The translations under genes and the position numbers were made by a program. 64,000 nucleotides of DNA from the NCBI GenBank assembly GCA_031366005.1, contig JANLZB010000029.1, positions 1 to 64,000 on the forward strand. The letters are read 5' to 3'. Source of the DNA: JANLUX01 sp031366005 (GTDB taxonomy: Bacteria; Bacteroidota; Bacteroidia; AKYH767-A; OLB10). Shown here in pieces: positions 35,072 to 44,923 of this stretch (positions are counted from its first letter, which is position 1; the number at the start of each line of letters is the position of its first letter). The notes under the pieces were generated by a model, which saw only the letters and a list, made by a program, of their open reading frames with translations, did no database searches and was not told the origin of the DNA.

Positions 35072-37300
35072 TTAATGTGCAATCACAAACTTGTTTTTGT
35101 ATGTTTCGTTTTCTGTTGTTGCTATCAGAAAATAAATACCGGGAGATAAATCGCTTGTGGCTATTTTATTTTCAATTCCGCTTTCAGCATTTAGTGCCCT
35201 TACCAATTGCATGGTGCTGTTGTAAATTTTGAAATTAGTTTCTGAATCTGAATTATTTATTTGCACTGTTATGAAATCACTTGCAGGATTGGGAAATACA
35301 CTTATCAGAGAAGGGCTTGAAAACGAATTTAAAATTGTTTGTCCTCCACCATTTCTTTCCGCATCACTCATCATATCAGAACCAGTTCGATACATTGTGA
35401 TGGAACATGGTTCGATGTAAGCAATAAAATTACTGCCGTTTAATGCGGTAAATCCAGGTTCTAAGATTACATTTTGACTCGCTGTAAAAGTTACTGTTGA
35501 AGAACTCGCTGTAATAGTATTGGTACAGGTACTTGCTGCAATCACGTTTTCTATGGCCTGTACAAAGGTTCCATTGGCAGGGTAATTACCACAAGTGTAT
35601 TTTGTATGCAGAAAAAATAATTGATCGCCTACACCTACTGCACGCCATGCTAATCCGGTTTGAATTGCTTCATTTGAGCAACTTCCATATAAATCAATAG
35701 CTGCATGTATCCAGGCAGCCCGTGCATTAATAAATTGAGATGTGGAATTAAGATAAACTGTTAATGCACGGTAAGCAATATCACGCGCTTTAAATCTTCC
35801 TATTCCGCTTACAGTGTAATTTGTTGCGAAATCATTAGTGCCACTACCACCTTCTGATAAAAGATAGAAACATAAATTTTGTACTCCACTATTATTATGG
35901 ACACCACAATAATCATTTCCGATAACTGGCGTACATCCAGAAGTACTTGTCCAATAAGTTCCCTGATAAGTATCAGGATCATTGTAAGGATTAGCACTTG
36001 GATTAGAGAAACTTCTTATTGCTCCGGTGGCTCGGTTTGCACCCACCAGCCAATCGGCACTACCAGTAGAAAAACTTTCTACCATCTCACCAAAAATATC
36101 GCTGAAAGATTCATTCAAAGCACCGGGTTCCTTTTCATAAATTAAGTTTGCTGATGATTGTGTTACCCCATGTGTAAATTCGTGTCCCACTATATCAAGT
36201 GTGTTCCAGTCATCATTTGCATTGTTGGTACTACCGGCATAAAAAGCAGGAGCATTTAATGATGGTGACCATGCAGCATTATTCTGTCCGGCATTAGCAT
36301 TGTTGTAAGCAACCATATTTGAATTGGCATTATCCCAACTGTTGCGACCATGAATATTATAATAATAGACTGTAGTGCGCTCTGTACCATACATGCATTG
36401 ACTTGCAGATTGATCCGTCCAAACATTATCCTGATCCCGATAAATAGTTGTGTTAGGTGCACTGCCTCCGCCACAATTATAAACGTAGAGAAAAGGAGGT
36501 GAACAGTCGTTGATAGAACCATAACCGATTCCAGGAAATAAGGTTGTACTTATAGCTTTGCTCCCATTAAAAGTAGTGTTGGCAGTACCCGTAAAACAAG
36601 TTGGCTCTGTAGTAACACTTAAAATAATTCTTCCAGTAGCAGCATCAACAAAAACTTTTTTCGATGGTACTTCTGTATCATTTGTATAAATATCAAAAGC
36701 CCATGCAAGATGAAAACTTGAAGCATCAAATAAATTATCAAAGTGGTCAGGAGTTATCACCAATTCGCCTTTTGGATAATAGGTTGCTGTGTTATCCTTT
36801 CGTTCTTTTTTCAACTGCGCTTCAGCCACCTCATTTTGCCACATATATTTTTTTGCATTTACAAATTGAAGTGCAGAAGTTAAGGCCTGCTGTTCATTTA
36901 CGCTGTTTTTATTACTAAGACCTAATCCTTTTACTAAAACCCCATTTGCAGATTTCACTTTATCTTCCGCAGATTGATGTACAATGTATTCTGCATACAT
37001 CACTTTCAAATTCTTATAATACTGCTGATATCGAAAGTGAGTAAACCCTAAATTATCCGTTTCTGTTTTAGTAATTCTCATCTCATCATCCGCACTTAAA
37101 CCAAATTCGCTCTTGTAAGTATCAAAAATGGAAGTGGCATTGATGGGATTATCATCCGTAAAATTAATCCAGCCTTTTAACTCTTCGGATTGAATATAAT
37201 CGCTTAACGTTTTTTGACCTTTAGTTTGAGCCATCATTGATGTTATGCAACTGCATATTATCAATGTGATCATTAAACCTTTTTGAATTTTGTTTTTCAT
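35072..37300 (-). CDS. secreted M4 (thermolysin-family) metalloprotease with T9SS sorting domain
   Basis: A 742-residue zinc protease. Signal peptide 1-24 (...ITSMMAQT); FTP-type propeptide region (about 40-200) with HFRYQQYYKNLKVMYAEYIVH; catalytic domain with HEFTH near 371-375 and the downstream glutamate in GALNESFSDIFGEM; then a segment rich in Ser, Thr and Gly. The C-terminal 80 residues are a T9SS sorting domain (VFPNPASDFITVQI ... LSPGIYFLIATTENETYKNKFVIAH). It should be exported through the outer membrane and cleaved or anchored there. It is the last of a minus-strand row; a hairpin follows its stop. Confidence 0.93.
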   Translation of the reverse strand: MKNKIQKGLMITLIICSCITSMMAQTKGQKTLSDYIQSEELKGWINFTDDNPINATSIFDTYKSEFGLSADDEMRITKTETDNLGFTHFRYQQYYKNLKVMYAEYIVHQSAEDKVKSANGVLVKGLGLSNKNSVNEQQALTSALQFVNAKKYMWQNEVAEAQLKKERKDNTATYYPKGELVITPDHFDNLFDASSFHLAWAFDIYTNDTEVPSKKVFVDAATGRIILSVTTEPTCFTGTANTTFNGSKAISTTLFPGIGYGSINDCSPPFLYVYNCGGGSAPNTTIYRDQDNVWTDQSASQCMYGTERTTVYYYNIHGRNSWDNANSNMVAYNNANAGQNNAAWSPSLNAPAFYAGSTNNANDDWNTLDIVGHEFTHGVTQSSANLIYEKEPGALNESFSDIFGEMVESFSTGSADWLVGANRATGAIRSFSNPSANPYNDPDTYQGTYWTSTSGCTPVIGNDYCGVHNNSGVQNLCFYLLSEGGSGTNDFATNYTVSGIGRFKARDIAYRALTVYLNSTSQFINARAAWIHAAIDLYGSCSNEAIQTGLAWRAVGVGDQLFFLHTKYTCGNYPANGTFVQAIENVIAASTCTNTITASSSTVTFTASQNVILEPGFTALNGSNFIAYIEPCSITMYRTGSDMMSDAERNGGGQTILNSFSSPSLISVFPNPASDFITVQINNSDSETNFKIYNSTMQLVRALNAESGIENKIATSDLSPGIYFLIATTENETYKNKFVIAH

Positions 37301-37343
37301 ATCAATAGTTTTTTTATGAGTGTTGTTTTCATTTTTATAAAAA

Positions 37344-38516
37344 CTATTTGCTATTCTTCAACTCATTCAATTGCTTTTGTAAATCAATTACGTAAAGAGT
37401 CAACTCTTCTATTTTCTTAATCATCTGTGCAGCTGTTTTTCCCACTTCCAATCCTTCGCCTTCTATTACAGAACCCGGAGTTACATCAGGTAAATGCTTG
37501 TTTGTTTTAATAAATGCTTCAACATCATTCAATGAAGGTAATTTATAATCATCTGCAAAAACATAATCGCACCATCCTGTTGCAACACGTACTTCTTTGG
37601 CACGCATTGTTCCGCATACATCTAATTTATAAGCTGGATTTGCTGTACCTATTCCTACATTATTTGTTAAGTCAGCAATAATTACATTAGAGGTAGGTTT
37701 GCCACCTCTTATGTAAGTATCCTCATTTGCACCATAGCAAAAATGCGATGCGAAATTTGAAGTAGCTCCCCAAAAACTTGCAGCAGCAGCTGTTCCGGAT
37801 TTAAGCTTTACATCCAAAGTGCTCGGACCATTGTAATAATTGATCCCAACATTGCCCACCGAATTTATAAGCAAAGCATTTCCGGACGCTAATGCATCAC
37901 CGGCACCTGCTGCACTATTTGTTGTGACACCAAAACCCATAGTCCCGGTATTTTGATCCAAATAAATCTGCGAACCGTATCCTGAAGACATCGCCTTCTG
38001 TCCACTGTTATAATACATATTGAAATACACACTTGGTGCATCACCAATTATTGAAACTCCAGCACCTGTTGCGGTTCTTCTAAATAATGCAATAGTGTTT
38101 CCAATAGAACCCTCCACTTGTAATTTTGCTATAGTAGGAGTAAGTGTTCCAATACCGACATTACCTGATTTAAAAATCCCTGTAGCTTTAGCAAGGAGTA
38201 TATTTCCTGGAGTTCCGCTGGCAGGTGCATAAGGTAGAATATTTAAATCGTTTCCTGTTTGCTTTATAACTGTAGGATTTACATCGCCAACATTTAGATA
38301 GCCTGTTTTAAAATTTGCATAACCGTTGGCACCAATAGACATACGAACAATGTTGGCAGTTTTAATTCGTAATTCTTTCGAATCAGATGTTCCAAGATAT
38401 TGTGATGCAGTAGTTGCTGCATTTCCTGTCAGGTTCCAGCTTTGGGCTGATGAACTGTTGAATCTGAGTACGGTAGTTATCACTAAGCCGGCCAGTAGTA
38501 ATCTCTTTGTTTTCAT
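37344..38516 (-). CDS. secreted tail-fibre-like / S74-related repeat protein
   Basis: 390 residues with a signal peptide (1-24, ...FNSSSAQS). The body has repeated short blocks such as GNVGIGT, NNVGIGTANP and SVGNVGINYYN, as in phage tail-fibre-like proteins common in Bacteroidota. The C-terminus (VFADDYKLPSLNDVEAFIKTNKHLPDVTPGS, then a coiled coil KKIEELTLYVIDLQKQLNELK) resembles the end of such proteins and is often annotated near the S74 endosialidase-chaperone group, although the catalytic Ser-Lys pair is not obvious. It probably forms a trimeric surface fibre. Confidence 0.75.
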   Translation of the reverse strand: MKTKRLLLAGLVITTVLRFNSSSAQSWNLTGNAATTASQYLGTSDSKELRIKTANIVRMSIGANGYANFKTGYLNVGDVNPTVIKQTGNDLNILPYAPASGTPGNILLAKATGIFKSGNVGIGTLTPTIAKLQVEGSIGNTIALFRRTATGAGVSIIGDAPSVYFNMYYNSGQKAMSSGYGSQIYLDQNTGTMGFGVTTNSAAGAGDALASGNALLINSVGNVGINYYNGPSTLDVKLKSGTAAAASFWGATSNFASHFCYGANEDTYIRGGKPTSNVIIADLTNNVGIGTANPAYKLDVCGTMRAKEVRVATGWCDYVFADDYKLPSLNDVEAFIKTNKHLPDVTPGSVIEGEGLEVGKTAAQMIKKIEELTLYVIDLQKQLNELKNSK

Positions 38517-38660
38517 AATAATGGTTTTTATCCGGCTGAACCGGGAGTTAGAATTTATTTTAATTATAAAGCAATGATAGGGATAGGTTAAAGTTTTAAA
38601 ACCTACATAAAAAGGGGGGATGAAATTCAGGTTAGTTGGTTTAAATCAAGAAACTTATAC

Positions 38661-40478
38661 TTAACAATACCTCGGCATAGTTAAATTTATTTGTGTGCCT
38701 TTATTTATTTCAGAAAATATTGAAATCTCTCCCTTTATTTCATCAGCACGATGCTGCATATTACTTAATCCTCCACGATGTTTTATCTCCTCTTCGTTAA
38801 AACCTTTTCCGTTGTCTTCAATTTTAAGATGTATGTTTTTCTCATCAAATGTCAATGAGAGGTTTGCTTTGCTTGCTCCTGAATATTTTGAAAGATTATT
38901 TACTGCTTCTTTAAAAATCAAGTACATATTATTTTTTACTTCCATTGAAAGCGTGCAATCCATTTTTTCTCTTGGGAAGTTAAAGGTATAATCAATGTTT
39001 TTTGCTTCGAGAATTGTTGTTGCATATTCTCTCATGCGGCTCATTACTTCTTCAATTGTATCGTTACCGGGATTAATGTTCCAGATTATGTCACTCATGT
39101 TATCCAACAAGCGTTGACTGCGTTCATTAATTTTTTCTAACGAGAGTTTTGTTTTTTCATCACCACTTTGTTGAACATTTTTTTGCGCGGTGCGGCTTAA
39201 AATATTAATGCTGCTCAGTGTGCTTCCGATATCATCATGCAAATCGCGTGATAAGCGTGAACGCATTTTTTCCATCTCCACAGTGCGCTTTAGTTTGTTG
39301 CGATTTATTAACACAACGATTAACAGCATCAACAAAATTGAACCGGCAATTAATGAGTTGCGTACTATTTTTTGTTGTTGAAGCTGTTGTTGGGCGATTA
39401 ACTCTTTATTTTTATGTTCCTCTTCAATAGCAAAAATGTTTTGAGAAAATGTCAATTCTTCAATTGCACTTAATTTTTGGTTGCTGTACACACTATCTCT
39501 TATGCTATTATTAAAATTCGAATAATAGTAGGCGCTGTCATACATTTTAAATTTGCTATATATCTCACTAAGAATCTCAGTGATTTCAATACTCAATACC
39601 CCAAACTGATTTGAAATTTTTTTGTGTTCATTCCAACTTCTTAATGCAACTGATTTAGCAACTTCAATTTTATGTTGTTTTATTAGCAGCCTGCTGTATT
39701 GGTTAAGTGATTCAATAAGATTTATTGCCAGTTGCGCAGAATCGGAAAATGAAATTGCTTTCTCGAAGTAGGCAACAGCCCTATCATAATTCTCCATTTG
39801 AAGATAGATGACACCAAACTGAAATAATATTCTGGAGTATCCCCATGGGTCATCACTTCTAACAACTTCATTGGCTTTCTGATTATAAAATAGTGCGGAG
39901 TCTATCTGGTTAACAAAAAGATACGCTCCGGCTTTATTTGCATATATGGCGCGAGCAAGCCATGAATTTTTCACTGCGGGAATAATAAGAAATTGCTGAG
40001 CCTTGTTAAGATATTTTAAACCTTCATTAATATTTTTCAATTCATTGTACACAACAGCAATTTGTTCGGATGTTTGACAAATACCGACCTCATCACTTAT
40101 CTTCTCAAATATCTGCAAAGCTTTAAAATGGTACTTCAAAGCAAGTTTAAAATCCGCCTTGTCTTCATACAAGCTTCCAAGAGCAAGGTATGCAATTGCC
40201 ATTGACGAATCGGTATTATCTTCAGTAGCAGAACGCACCAATTGTTGAATGGCATACTCTGAACCTGGTCCATTGCCTTTTTGGAAATAAAGAAATCCTA
40301 TCTCACCCCATAATTGAACTCGAACAGCAGGGGATTTTTCTTTTGCGACAGCACTCAATAAACTATCAATACTTTGGGCATCTAAATGTTGCATGCACAA
40401 AAGAAAAAGTAAGAAGGTGAAAAAAACTTTCTTACTTCCCCTTTTATGAAATGCTGTTTTATTTTTTATTTTATACAC
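38661..40478 (-). CDS. TPR-containing sensor histidine kinase, HisKA_3 type
   Basis: 605 residues. A signal/anchor segment (about 18-35) is followed by TPR-like repeats in a periplasmic region (about 45-345), a membrane segment (about 375-392, IVRNSLIAGSILLMLLIVVLI), then the kinase with RSRLSRDLHDDIGSTLSSINIL (phospho-His in DLHDDIG) and HATPase_c (VNNLSKYSGAS; DNGKGFNEEEI; GGLSNMQHRADEIKG). This type pairs with LuxR-type regulators; one is encoded at 44092-44724. The gene begins 31 bases after the large T9SS protein gene and is probably co-transcribed with it. Confidence 0.88.
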   Translation of the reverse strand: MYKIKNKTAFHKRGSKKVFFTFLLFLLCMQHLDAQSIDSLLSAVAKEKSPAVRVQLWGEIGFLYFQKGNGPGSEYAIQQLVRSATEDNTDSSMAIAYLALGSLYEDKADFKLALKYHFKALQIFEKISDEVGICQTSEQIAVVYNELKNINEGLKYLNKAQQFLIIPAVKNSWLARAIYANKAGAYLFVNQIDSALFYNQKANEVVRSDDPWGYSRILFQFGVIYLQMENYDRAVAYFEKAISFSDSAQLAINLIESLNQYSRLLIKQHKIEVAKSVALRSWNEHKKISNQFGVLSIEITEILSEIYSKFKMYDSAYYYSNFNNSIRDSVYSNQKLSAIEELTFSQNIFAIEEEHKNKELIAQQQLQQQKIVRNSLIAGSILLMLLIVVLINRNKLKRTVEMEKMRSRLSRDLHDDIGSTLSSINILSRTAQKNVQQSGDEKTKLSLEKINERSQRLLDNMSDIIWNINPGNDTIEEVMSRMREYATTILEAKNIDYTFNFPREKMDCTLSMEVKNNMYLIFKEAVNNLSKYSGASKANLSLTFDEKNIHLKIEDNGKGFNEEEIKHRGGLSNMQHRADEIKGEISIFSEINKGTQINLTMPRYC

Positions 40479-40509
40479 GTCTTCATTACTACATGCTTTT
40501 TGGCTCAGT

Positions 40510-43500
40510 TTATTTTACCAAACTAATTTTCTTGGTTACCATTCCGTTTACCGTTTGCATTTTTATAAAATATAAACTTTGTTGATAGGCTGACATGTCA
40601 ATAGACTGATGTATCTGTTTTGAACTGTTATTATAAATCATTTTTCCATGCTGATCGAACACTTGCACATTTGTTATGGAATTATCAGGATCGCTTATAT
40701 AAATTTTTCCATTCGTTGGATTTGGAAAAACATTGATATTATCCTTTTTATTTTCTGCAATGGAAACTGTGCCATGAATTAAATTAATATCATCTAAGTA
40801 TAATAAGTTGCCATAACCACTATGTGCTTCAAAACGCACTTTGATCTTTTGACCGATGTACGCTGATAAATCAATGTAAGTGGTTACCCACTCGCTTGCT
40901 GCAGGATAATAAGGATTAGTAACAAAATTTAAAACCGTTGTAAGGTCTTGTGCAGACTTAGAAAATAATGTGTCCCAATTACCTCCGCAGTCATTGGTTG
41001 CTGTTATCATTAAAGTGTCTAAATATTGTGCGCTATACATTGCATAGGCATGCACAAATGATAAGAACGGAGTTGGAGTTGCATTTGTTAAATCTATTCT
41101 CATAGTGCTTAAAAAATCTGTTCCGCTATTTACATTGTAAAAATTAGCTACTGCAGAGTGAGCAGAAGCATTGTAAGCTCCAATGGTATCTGCATACCAA
41201 AGTGAACCTGTTGAACGCAGCCAATCAACGGGTGGAAATGTTCCGCTTTCAAATCCTTCTGCAAAGGGAAATGCAGCAATAGCGGTGCCCACTGTTATAT
41301 TCTGTGATTTGGAATCGTTTAAAGGATTCATATCTGTTGAACTATTCGGGTTTGAAGTAAAAGTGTTCAAATGATGATTACCTCCATACAACGTTATCAT
41401 AGCAAGTGTGTCTGTAATAAATTGAAACGGAGCTAAGGCACCTGTCCAAATAATGGATTGAATAGTGCCATTGTCAATTGAATAATTAACAGTTACATTG
41501 TAAAGCGTGTCGCTTGCGTAATTTTTGATATTTACTGCGAATGGTGTTGTCAGACTATCACAATAATCTTTAACTACCGGACTTATAATTTTTGCAATTG
41601 CAGCATCATTAGTAACAGGTGTTACAGGCGAAACCAAATCAATACTATAAATTCCACGACCATGCGTTGCAGTGTATAATTTTCCGTTGCGGTAATTCAA
41701 ATTCAAATCCGCAATAATTACTCCCGGCAAATTTGTGTTGAATGAAACCCAGTCATTCATTGTATCATTTTTAAAGAATACACCAAAATCACAACCGGCA
41801 TACAAATCATTATTAAAATTATTTTGAGCTATAATGGTATTGAAAGGAACATTTGGCAATGAACCGGATATGTTTGTCCATGTAAGTCCACCATCCATTG
41901 TTTTATAAATTTTTTCTCCGTTATGAAAACCGGAGAAGGTGACATACACAGTGTTTGAATTATTATCCGCAGTTTTTACATCAGTAATAGATACTGAATC
42001 TGCAGGTAAGCCCGGTGTAATAGTACTCCAGTTAACACCATTATCATGTGTAACAAAAATATTTCGATAAGATGCAGCATATAATGTAGAGGTATCAGCA
42101 GGTGATTGAGCAATAGATGTTATCACAAAATTTGTGTCTAATACAGGAGAGATAACTTGCCATGAATCACCTTTGTTTTCAGAAGCATAAACACGATCAC
42201 CTGCAAAAAATAATTTATTTGTATTAAGAGGATTAGCAAGATGAGGTGCTTCCCAGTCGCCAATAAATCCTGCGGGTGTTATTAAATTGGGAAAGGTATG
42301 CCCTCCATCACTGGAGCGATACAAAAATCCATTTTGAATAGAAGCATACGCTGTGTTTTCATCTCCCTTATCAAAACTGCAATCCAATCCATCAGCACCG
42401 GTTACAAGGGTCCAGTTTACTCCGTCAAATAAATGATTTGAATTATCCTGTGCTCCTGCTAAAATCAAATCTGGATTTAAGTACGAAGAACTCATTTTAT
42501 AATATTGTGTAACATTTAGTCCATGATTAAGTGAAGTCCATGTTTCACCAATATCATGACTAACATACACGCCACCATCATTAATAGCATATAAATTATT
42601 GGAATTAAATATTGAAAATTCCAGTTCATGAAAATCAACATGTAATCCATTATTATAAGAATCCATAGAATCAATAATGGCAAATGTTGCACCTTTATTA
42701 ATTGATTTAATAAGAGGAACAAGTCCGATTAGCATGACATTGGTATCAACTGGGGATAGAGCCAATGCTTTATCATAATCATACTGATGACCGAATAATA
42801 TTCCGAAATTTTTAACGATCGTAAATGATTGTCCGCCATTAGTACTGCGATATAAAAATCCTGTTCCGCGCACTACGTAAATTTTATTGGTATCGGCAGC
42901 TGAAACACGAACACGTGTAAGTCCGGCTCCGCCAGCAAAACCTACTGCATTGGTAATGGCAAACGTTGCTCCGCCATCATAACTTCTTTCTAATTTTCTT
43001 CCACTATCAGCAACAGCATAATACTTCGATGCATCAAGGGGATTAATTTGAAGATCATAAATAATTGTAGTATCCATCTGTGTCCATGTGGCACCTGCAT
43101 CTATGGAGCGATACAAACCTTTATCACAGCCAACCATCAAATTATTTGTTATAACAGGATCAATAACCAGGCGATAAATATTTTCCGTTTGCATTTGCTG
43201 ATAGGTAAACCCTGATTGAGTCCATGTAGTGCCACCATCTATTGACATAATAATTCCGCACGAGTAATGCCCCTGATGAAAATCAGGAATTGATGCCACA
43301 TAATAATTTCCAACAGCATCACCCGTTGCTGCATACATGGTGTCAGGATGCACAGGATTAATAGCAATATCACTGATGCTCATACTCGGCAAATTTTGAT
43401 CAAGACAAACCCATGTACCACCTGCGTCTATAGTTTTCCAAATACCACCACCCATTGTTCCGATAAATAAAATGTTGCTGTCGAGCGGATGCTGAGCGAT

Positions 43501-43914
43501 GCAATTCATGCGCCCCACTCCTACTTTAAGAATTTGTGAAGCATCGCTTATATCAGTAAAAGGGCCAATTGCTTCCCATGAATTACTGCTCACTGTTTTG
43601 TTTTGATCATGAATGGAATAATAATTTTTATAGGATTTATAAACTGCATCCGCATCAAAAAAAGTACCGGTTGGTCCAACACGAGGCAACATAAAATGTT
43701 CCCACCGTTTAAATTTCGCCATTGCGTCATCTTGCTCTCTTTCCTCTTCATTGTAAGAACCTTCTTCTTTTTCCTTTTCAATTTGCCTGCGTATTTCATC
43801 ACGCACTTGAAAGAATGTTTTTGAGGTTTGTGTTGTTTTTGAATTTTGTGCCTGTGTATTGTTTATGGATAACAATAGAAGCATGGTAATAAAAGGTAAA
43901 ATTTGGTTTTTCAT
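40510..43914 (-). CDS. large secreted Asp-box (BNR/sortilin-like) protein with T9SS sorting domain
   Basis: 1134 residues with a signal peptide (1-22). Roughly eleven Asp-box motifs (S-x-D-x-G-x-T-W) are spread over about 150-740, for example SIDGGTTW, SIDAGATW, SYDGGATF, SHDIGETW and TMDGGLTW, typical of beta-propellers of the VPS10/sortilin type. A CARDB-like segment and a jelly-roll region (FPFAEGFESGTFPPVDWL, about 900-1050) follow, then the T9SS domain VFPNPTNGKIYIS ... SLYFIKMQTVNGMVTKKISLVK. It should be a cell-surface or released protein. Substrate unknown; the linked kinase gene hints at a sensing role. Confidence 0.87.
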   Translation of the reverse strand: MKNQILPFITMLLLLSINNTQAQNSKTTQTSKTFFQVRDEIRRQIEKEKEEGSYNEEEREQDDAMAKFKRWEHFMLPRVGPTGTFFDADAVYKSYKNYYSIHDQNKTVSSNSWEAIGPFTDISDASQILKVGVGRMNCIAQHPLDSNILFIGTMGGGIWKTIDAGGTWVCLDQNLPSMSISDIAINPVHPDTMYAATGDAVGNYYVASIPDFHQGHYSCGIIMSIDGGTTWTQSGFTYQQMQTENIYRLVIDPVITNNLMVGCDKGLYRSIDAGATWTQMDTTIIYDLQINPLDASKYYAVADSGRKLERSYDGGATFAITNAVGFAGGAGLTRVRVSAADTNKIYVVRGTGFLYRSTNGGQSFTIVKNFGILFGHQYDYDKALALSPVDTNVMLIGLVPLIKSINKGATFAIIDSMDSYNNGLHVDFHELEFSIFNSNNLYAINDGGVYVSHDIGETWTSLNHGLNVTQYYKMSSSYLNPDLILAGAQDNSNHLFDGVNWTLVTGADGLDCSFDKGDENTAYASIQNGFLYRSSDGGHTFPNLITPAGFIGDWEAPHLANPLNTNKLFFAGDRVYASENKGDSWQVISPVLDTNFVITSIAQSPADTSTLYAASYRNIFVTHDNGVNWSTITPGLPADSVSITDVKTADNNSNTVYVTFSGFHNGEKIYKTMDGGLTWTNISGSLPNVPFNTIIAQNNFNNDLYAGCDFGVFFKNDTMNDWVSFNTNLPGVIIADLNLNYRNGKLYTATHGRGIYSIDLVSPVTPVTNDAAIAKIISPVVKDYCDSLTTPFAVNIKNYASDTLYNVTVNYSIDNGTIQSIIWTGALAPFQFITDTLAMITLYGGNHHLNTFTSNPNSSTDMNPLNDSKSQNITVGTAIAAFPFAEGFESGTFPPVDWLRSTGSLWYADTIGAYNASAHSAVANFYNVNSGTDFLSTMRIDLTNATPTPFLSFVHAYAMYSAQYLDTLMITATNDCGGNWDTLFSKSAQDLTTVLNFVTNPYYPAASEWVTTYIDLSAYIGQKIKVRFEAHSGYGNLLYLDDINLIHGTVSIAENKKDNINVFPNPTNGKIYISDPDNSITNVQVFDQHGKMIYNNSSKQIHQSIDMSAYQQSLYFIKMQTVNGMVTKKISLVK

Positions 43915-43988
43915 ATTCTTGTTTTTTTAGTTAATAATGGTGTTAGATAAGCTTATGGTGCAATATTAATTCAAAATGAAATCTATAA

Positions 43989-44010
43989 TTCTCCCATAAA
44001 AAGGGGAGAA
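43989..44010. terminator. small hairpin after the response regulator gene
   Basis: TTCTCCC (43989-43995) and GGGAGAA (44004-44010) form a perfect 7-bp stem with an 8-base loop, about 80 bases beyond the response regulator stop on the minus strand. There is no clear T-run after it, so its action as a terminator is uncertain. Confidence 0.3.
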
Positions 44011-44091
44011 GTTAATAGATTATTAGACTTGATACTGATATTAGAGAGTATATTTTTGAAGTGTACTAATGTAGTTTTTATAAATGGAATG

Positions 44092-44724
44092 TCAAACAAG
44101 CTTATTTTGTATTGCCTTTGCCACGGCCTCACTCTTTGAATTAACATGCAGTTTGCTATAAATATTTTTAATATGATAACGCAGGGTTTCAATGCTTACA
44201 TTCATTTCGCCTGCTGCCATTTTATAGCTGTAACCCCGCACTAAGAAAGACAGTACATCATGTTCACGTGGAGTAAGTGTTTGCAGCTCTGCTGATTTTT
44301 GAAATGGTTTAGAAAAAAGTTTCAATACTTGTTTGGCTACAGAGGGTGTCATGGGCGCACCACCTGTGTGTGCTTCATTAATTGCTTCAATTATTTTTTC
44401 CGGTGCCGTGCGTTTTAAAATATATCCACTTGCTCCATGGCATATTGATTGAAAAACCCTTTCATTATCATCAAAAACTGTAAGCATCAACACACTCACT
44501 TCATTGCCTGCTGCACGTAAACTACGCAAACCCTGCAACCCGTTTTCCACTGGCATATCAATATCCATAAGCACCACATCGGGTTGATGATGTTCTACGT
44601 TTTTAATTACGTTTTTGCAATTATTATAAACGCCTGCCAATTCCATTCCATCAGCATTGCTTATTAATTCGCTTAAACTGTCAATGAAATCTATGTTGTC
44701 TTCAAAAATTAATATGCGTATCAT
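44092..44724 (-). CDS. LuxR/NarL-family response regulator
   Basis: 210 residues: receiver domain with acidic residues in LIFEDNIDF, the phospho-acceptor Asp in VLMDIDMPVENGLQ (about D56), MLTVFDDN and the Lys of YILKRTAPEK; then the LuxR-type helix-turn-helix LTPREHDVLSFLVRGYSYKMAAGEMNVSIETLRYHIKNIYSKL. It should be phosphorylated by a HisKA_3 kinase, most likely the one at 38661-40478, and control transcription, perhaps of the T9SS proteins beside it. It is separated from the next gene by 177 bases. Confidence 0.92.
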   Translation of the reverse strand: MIRILIFEDNIDFIDSLSELISNADGMELAGVYNNCKNVIKNVEHHQPDVVLMDIDMPVENGLQGLRSLRAAGNEVSVLMLTVFDDNERVFQSICHGASGYILKRTAPEKIIEAINEAHTGGAPMTPSVAKQVLKLFSKPFQKSAELQTLTPREHDVLSFLVRGYSYKMAAGEMNVSIETLRYHIKNIYSKLHVNSKSEAVAKAIQNKLV

Positions 44725-44923
44725 TTGTGTTATTAAGTTATTGGGTTCTTTAAAGACCCACTTCTTTCGGTTAGCAAAATAATAAATAATAGCTGGATGG
44801 AATTCCTACATGTTTGGGTGGGGAAAAAATGTGCGAAGAGGTGTTCCAAATTTTTTGGATTTCGATCTTCTAAAGTTATATCAAACACTCATAATAACTA
44901 CTTTCGTTTCACAAATTTTTATC

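Noticed and set aside
44810..44923. 38-residue N-terminal extension of RNase R
   Set aside because: The sequence is hydrophobic and unlike RNase R starts; MSKKKK at 44924 is typical.
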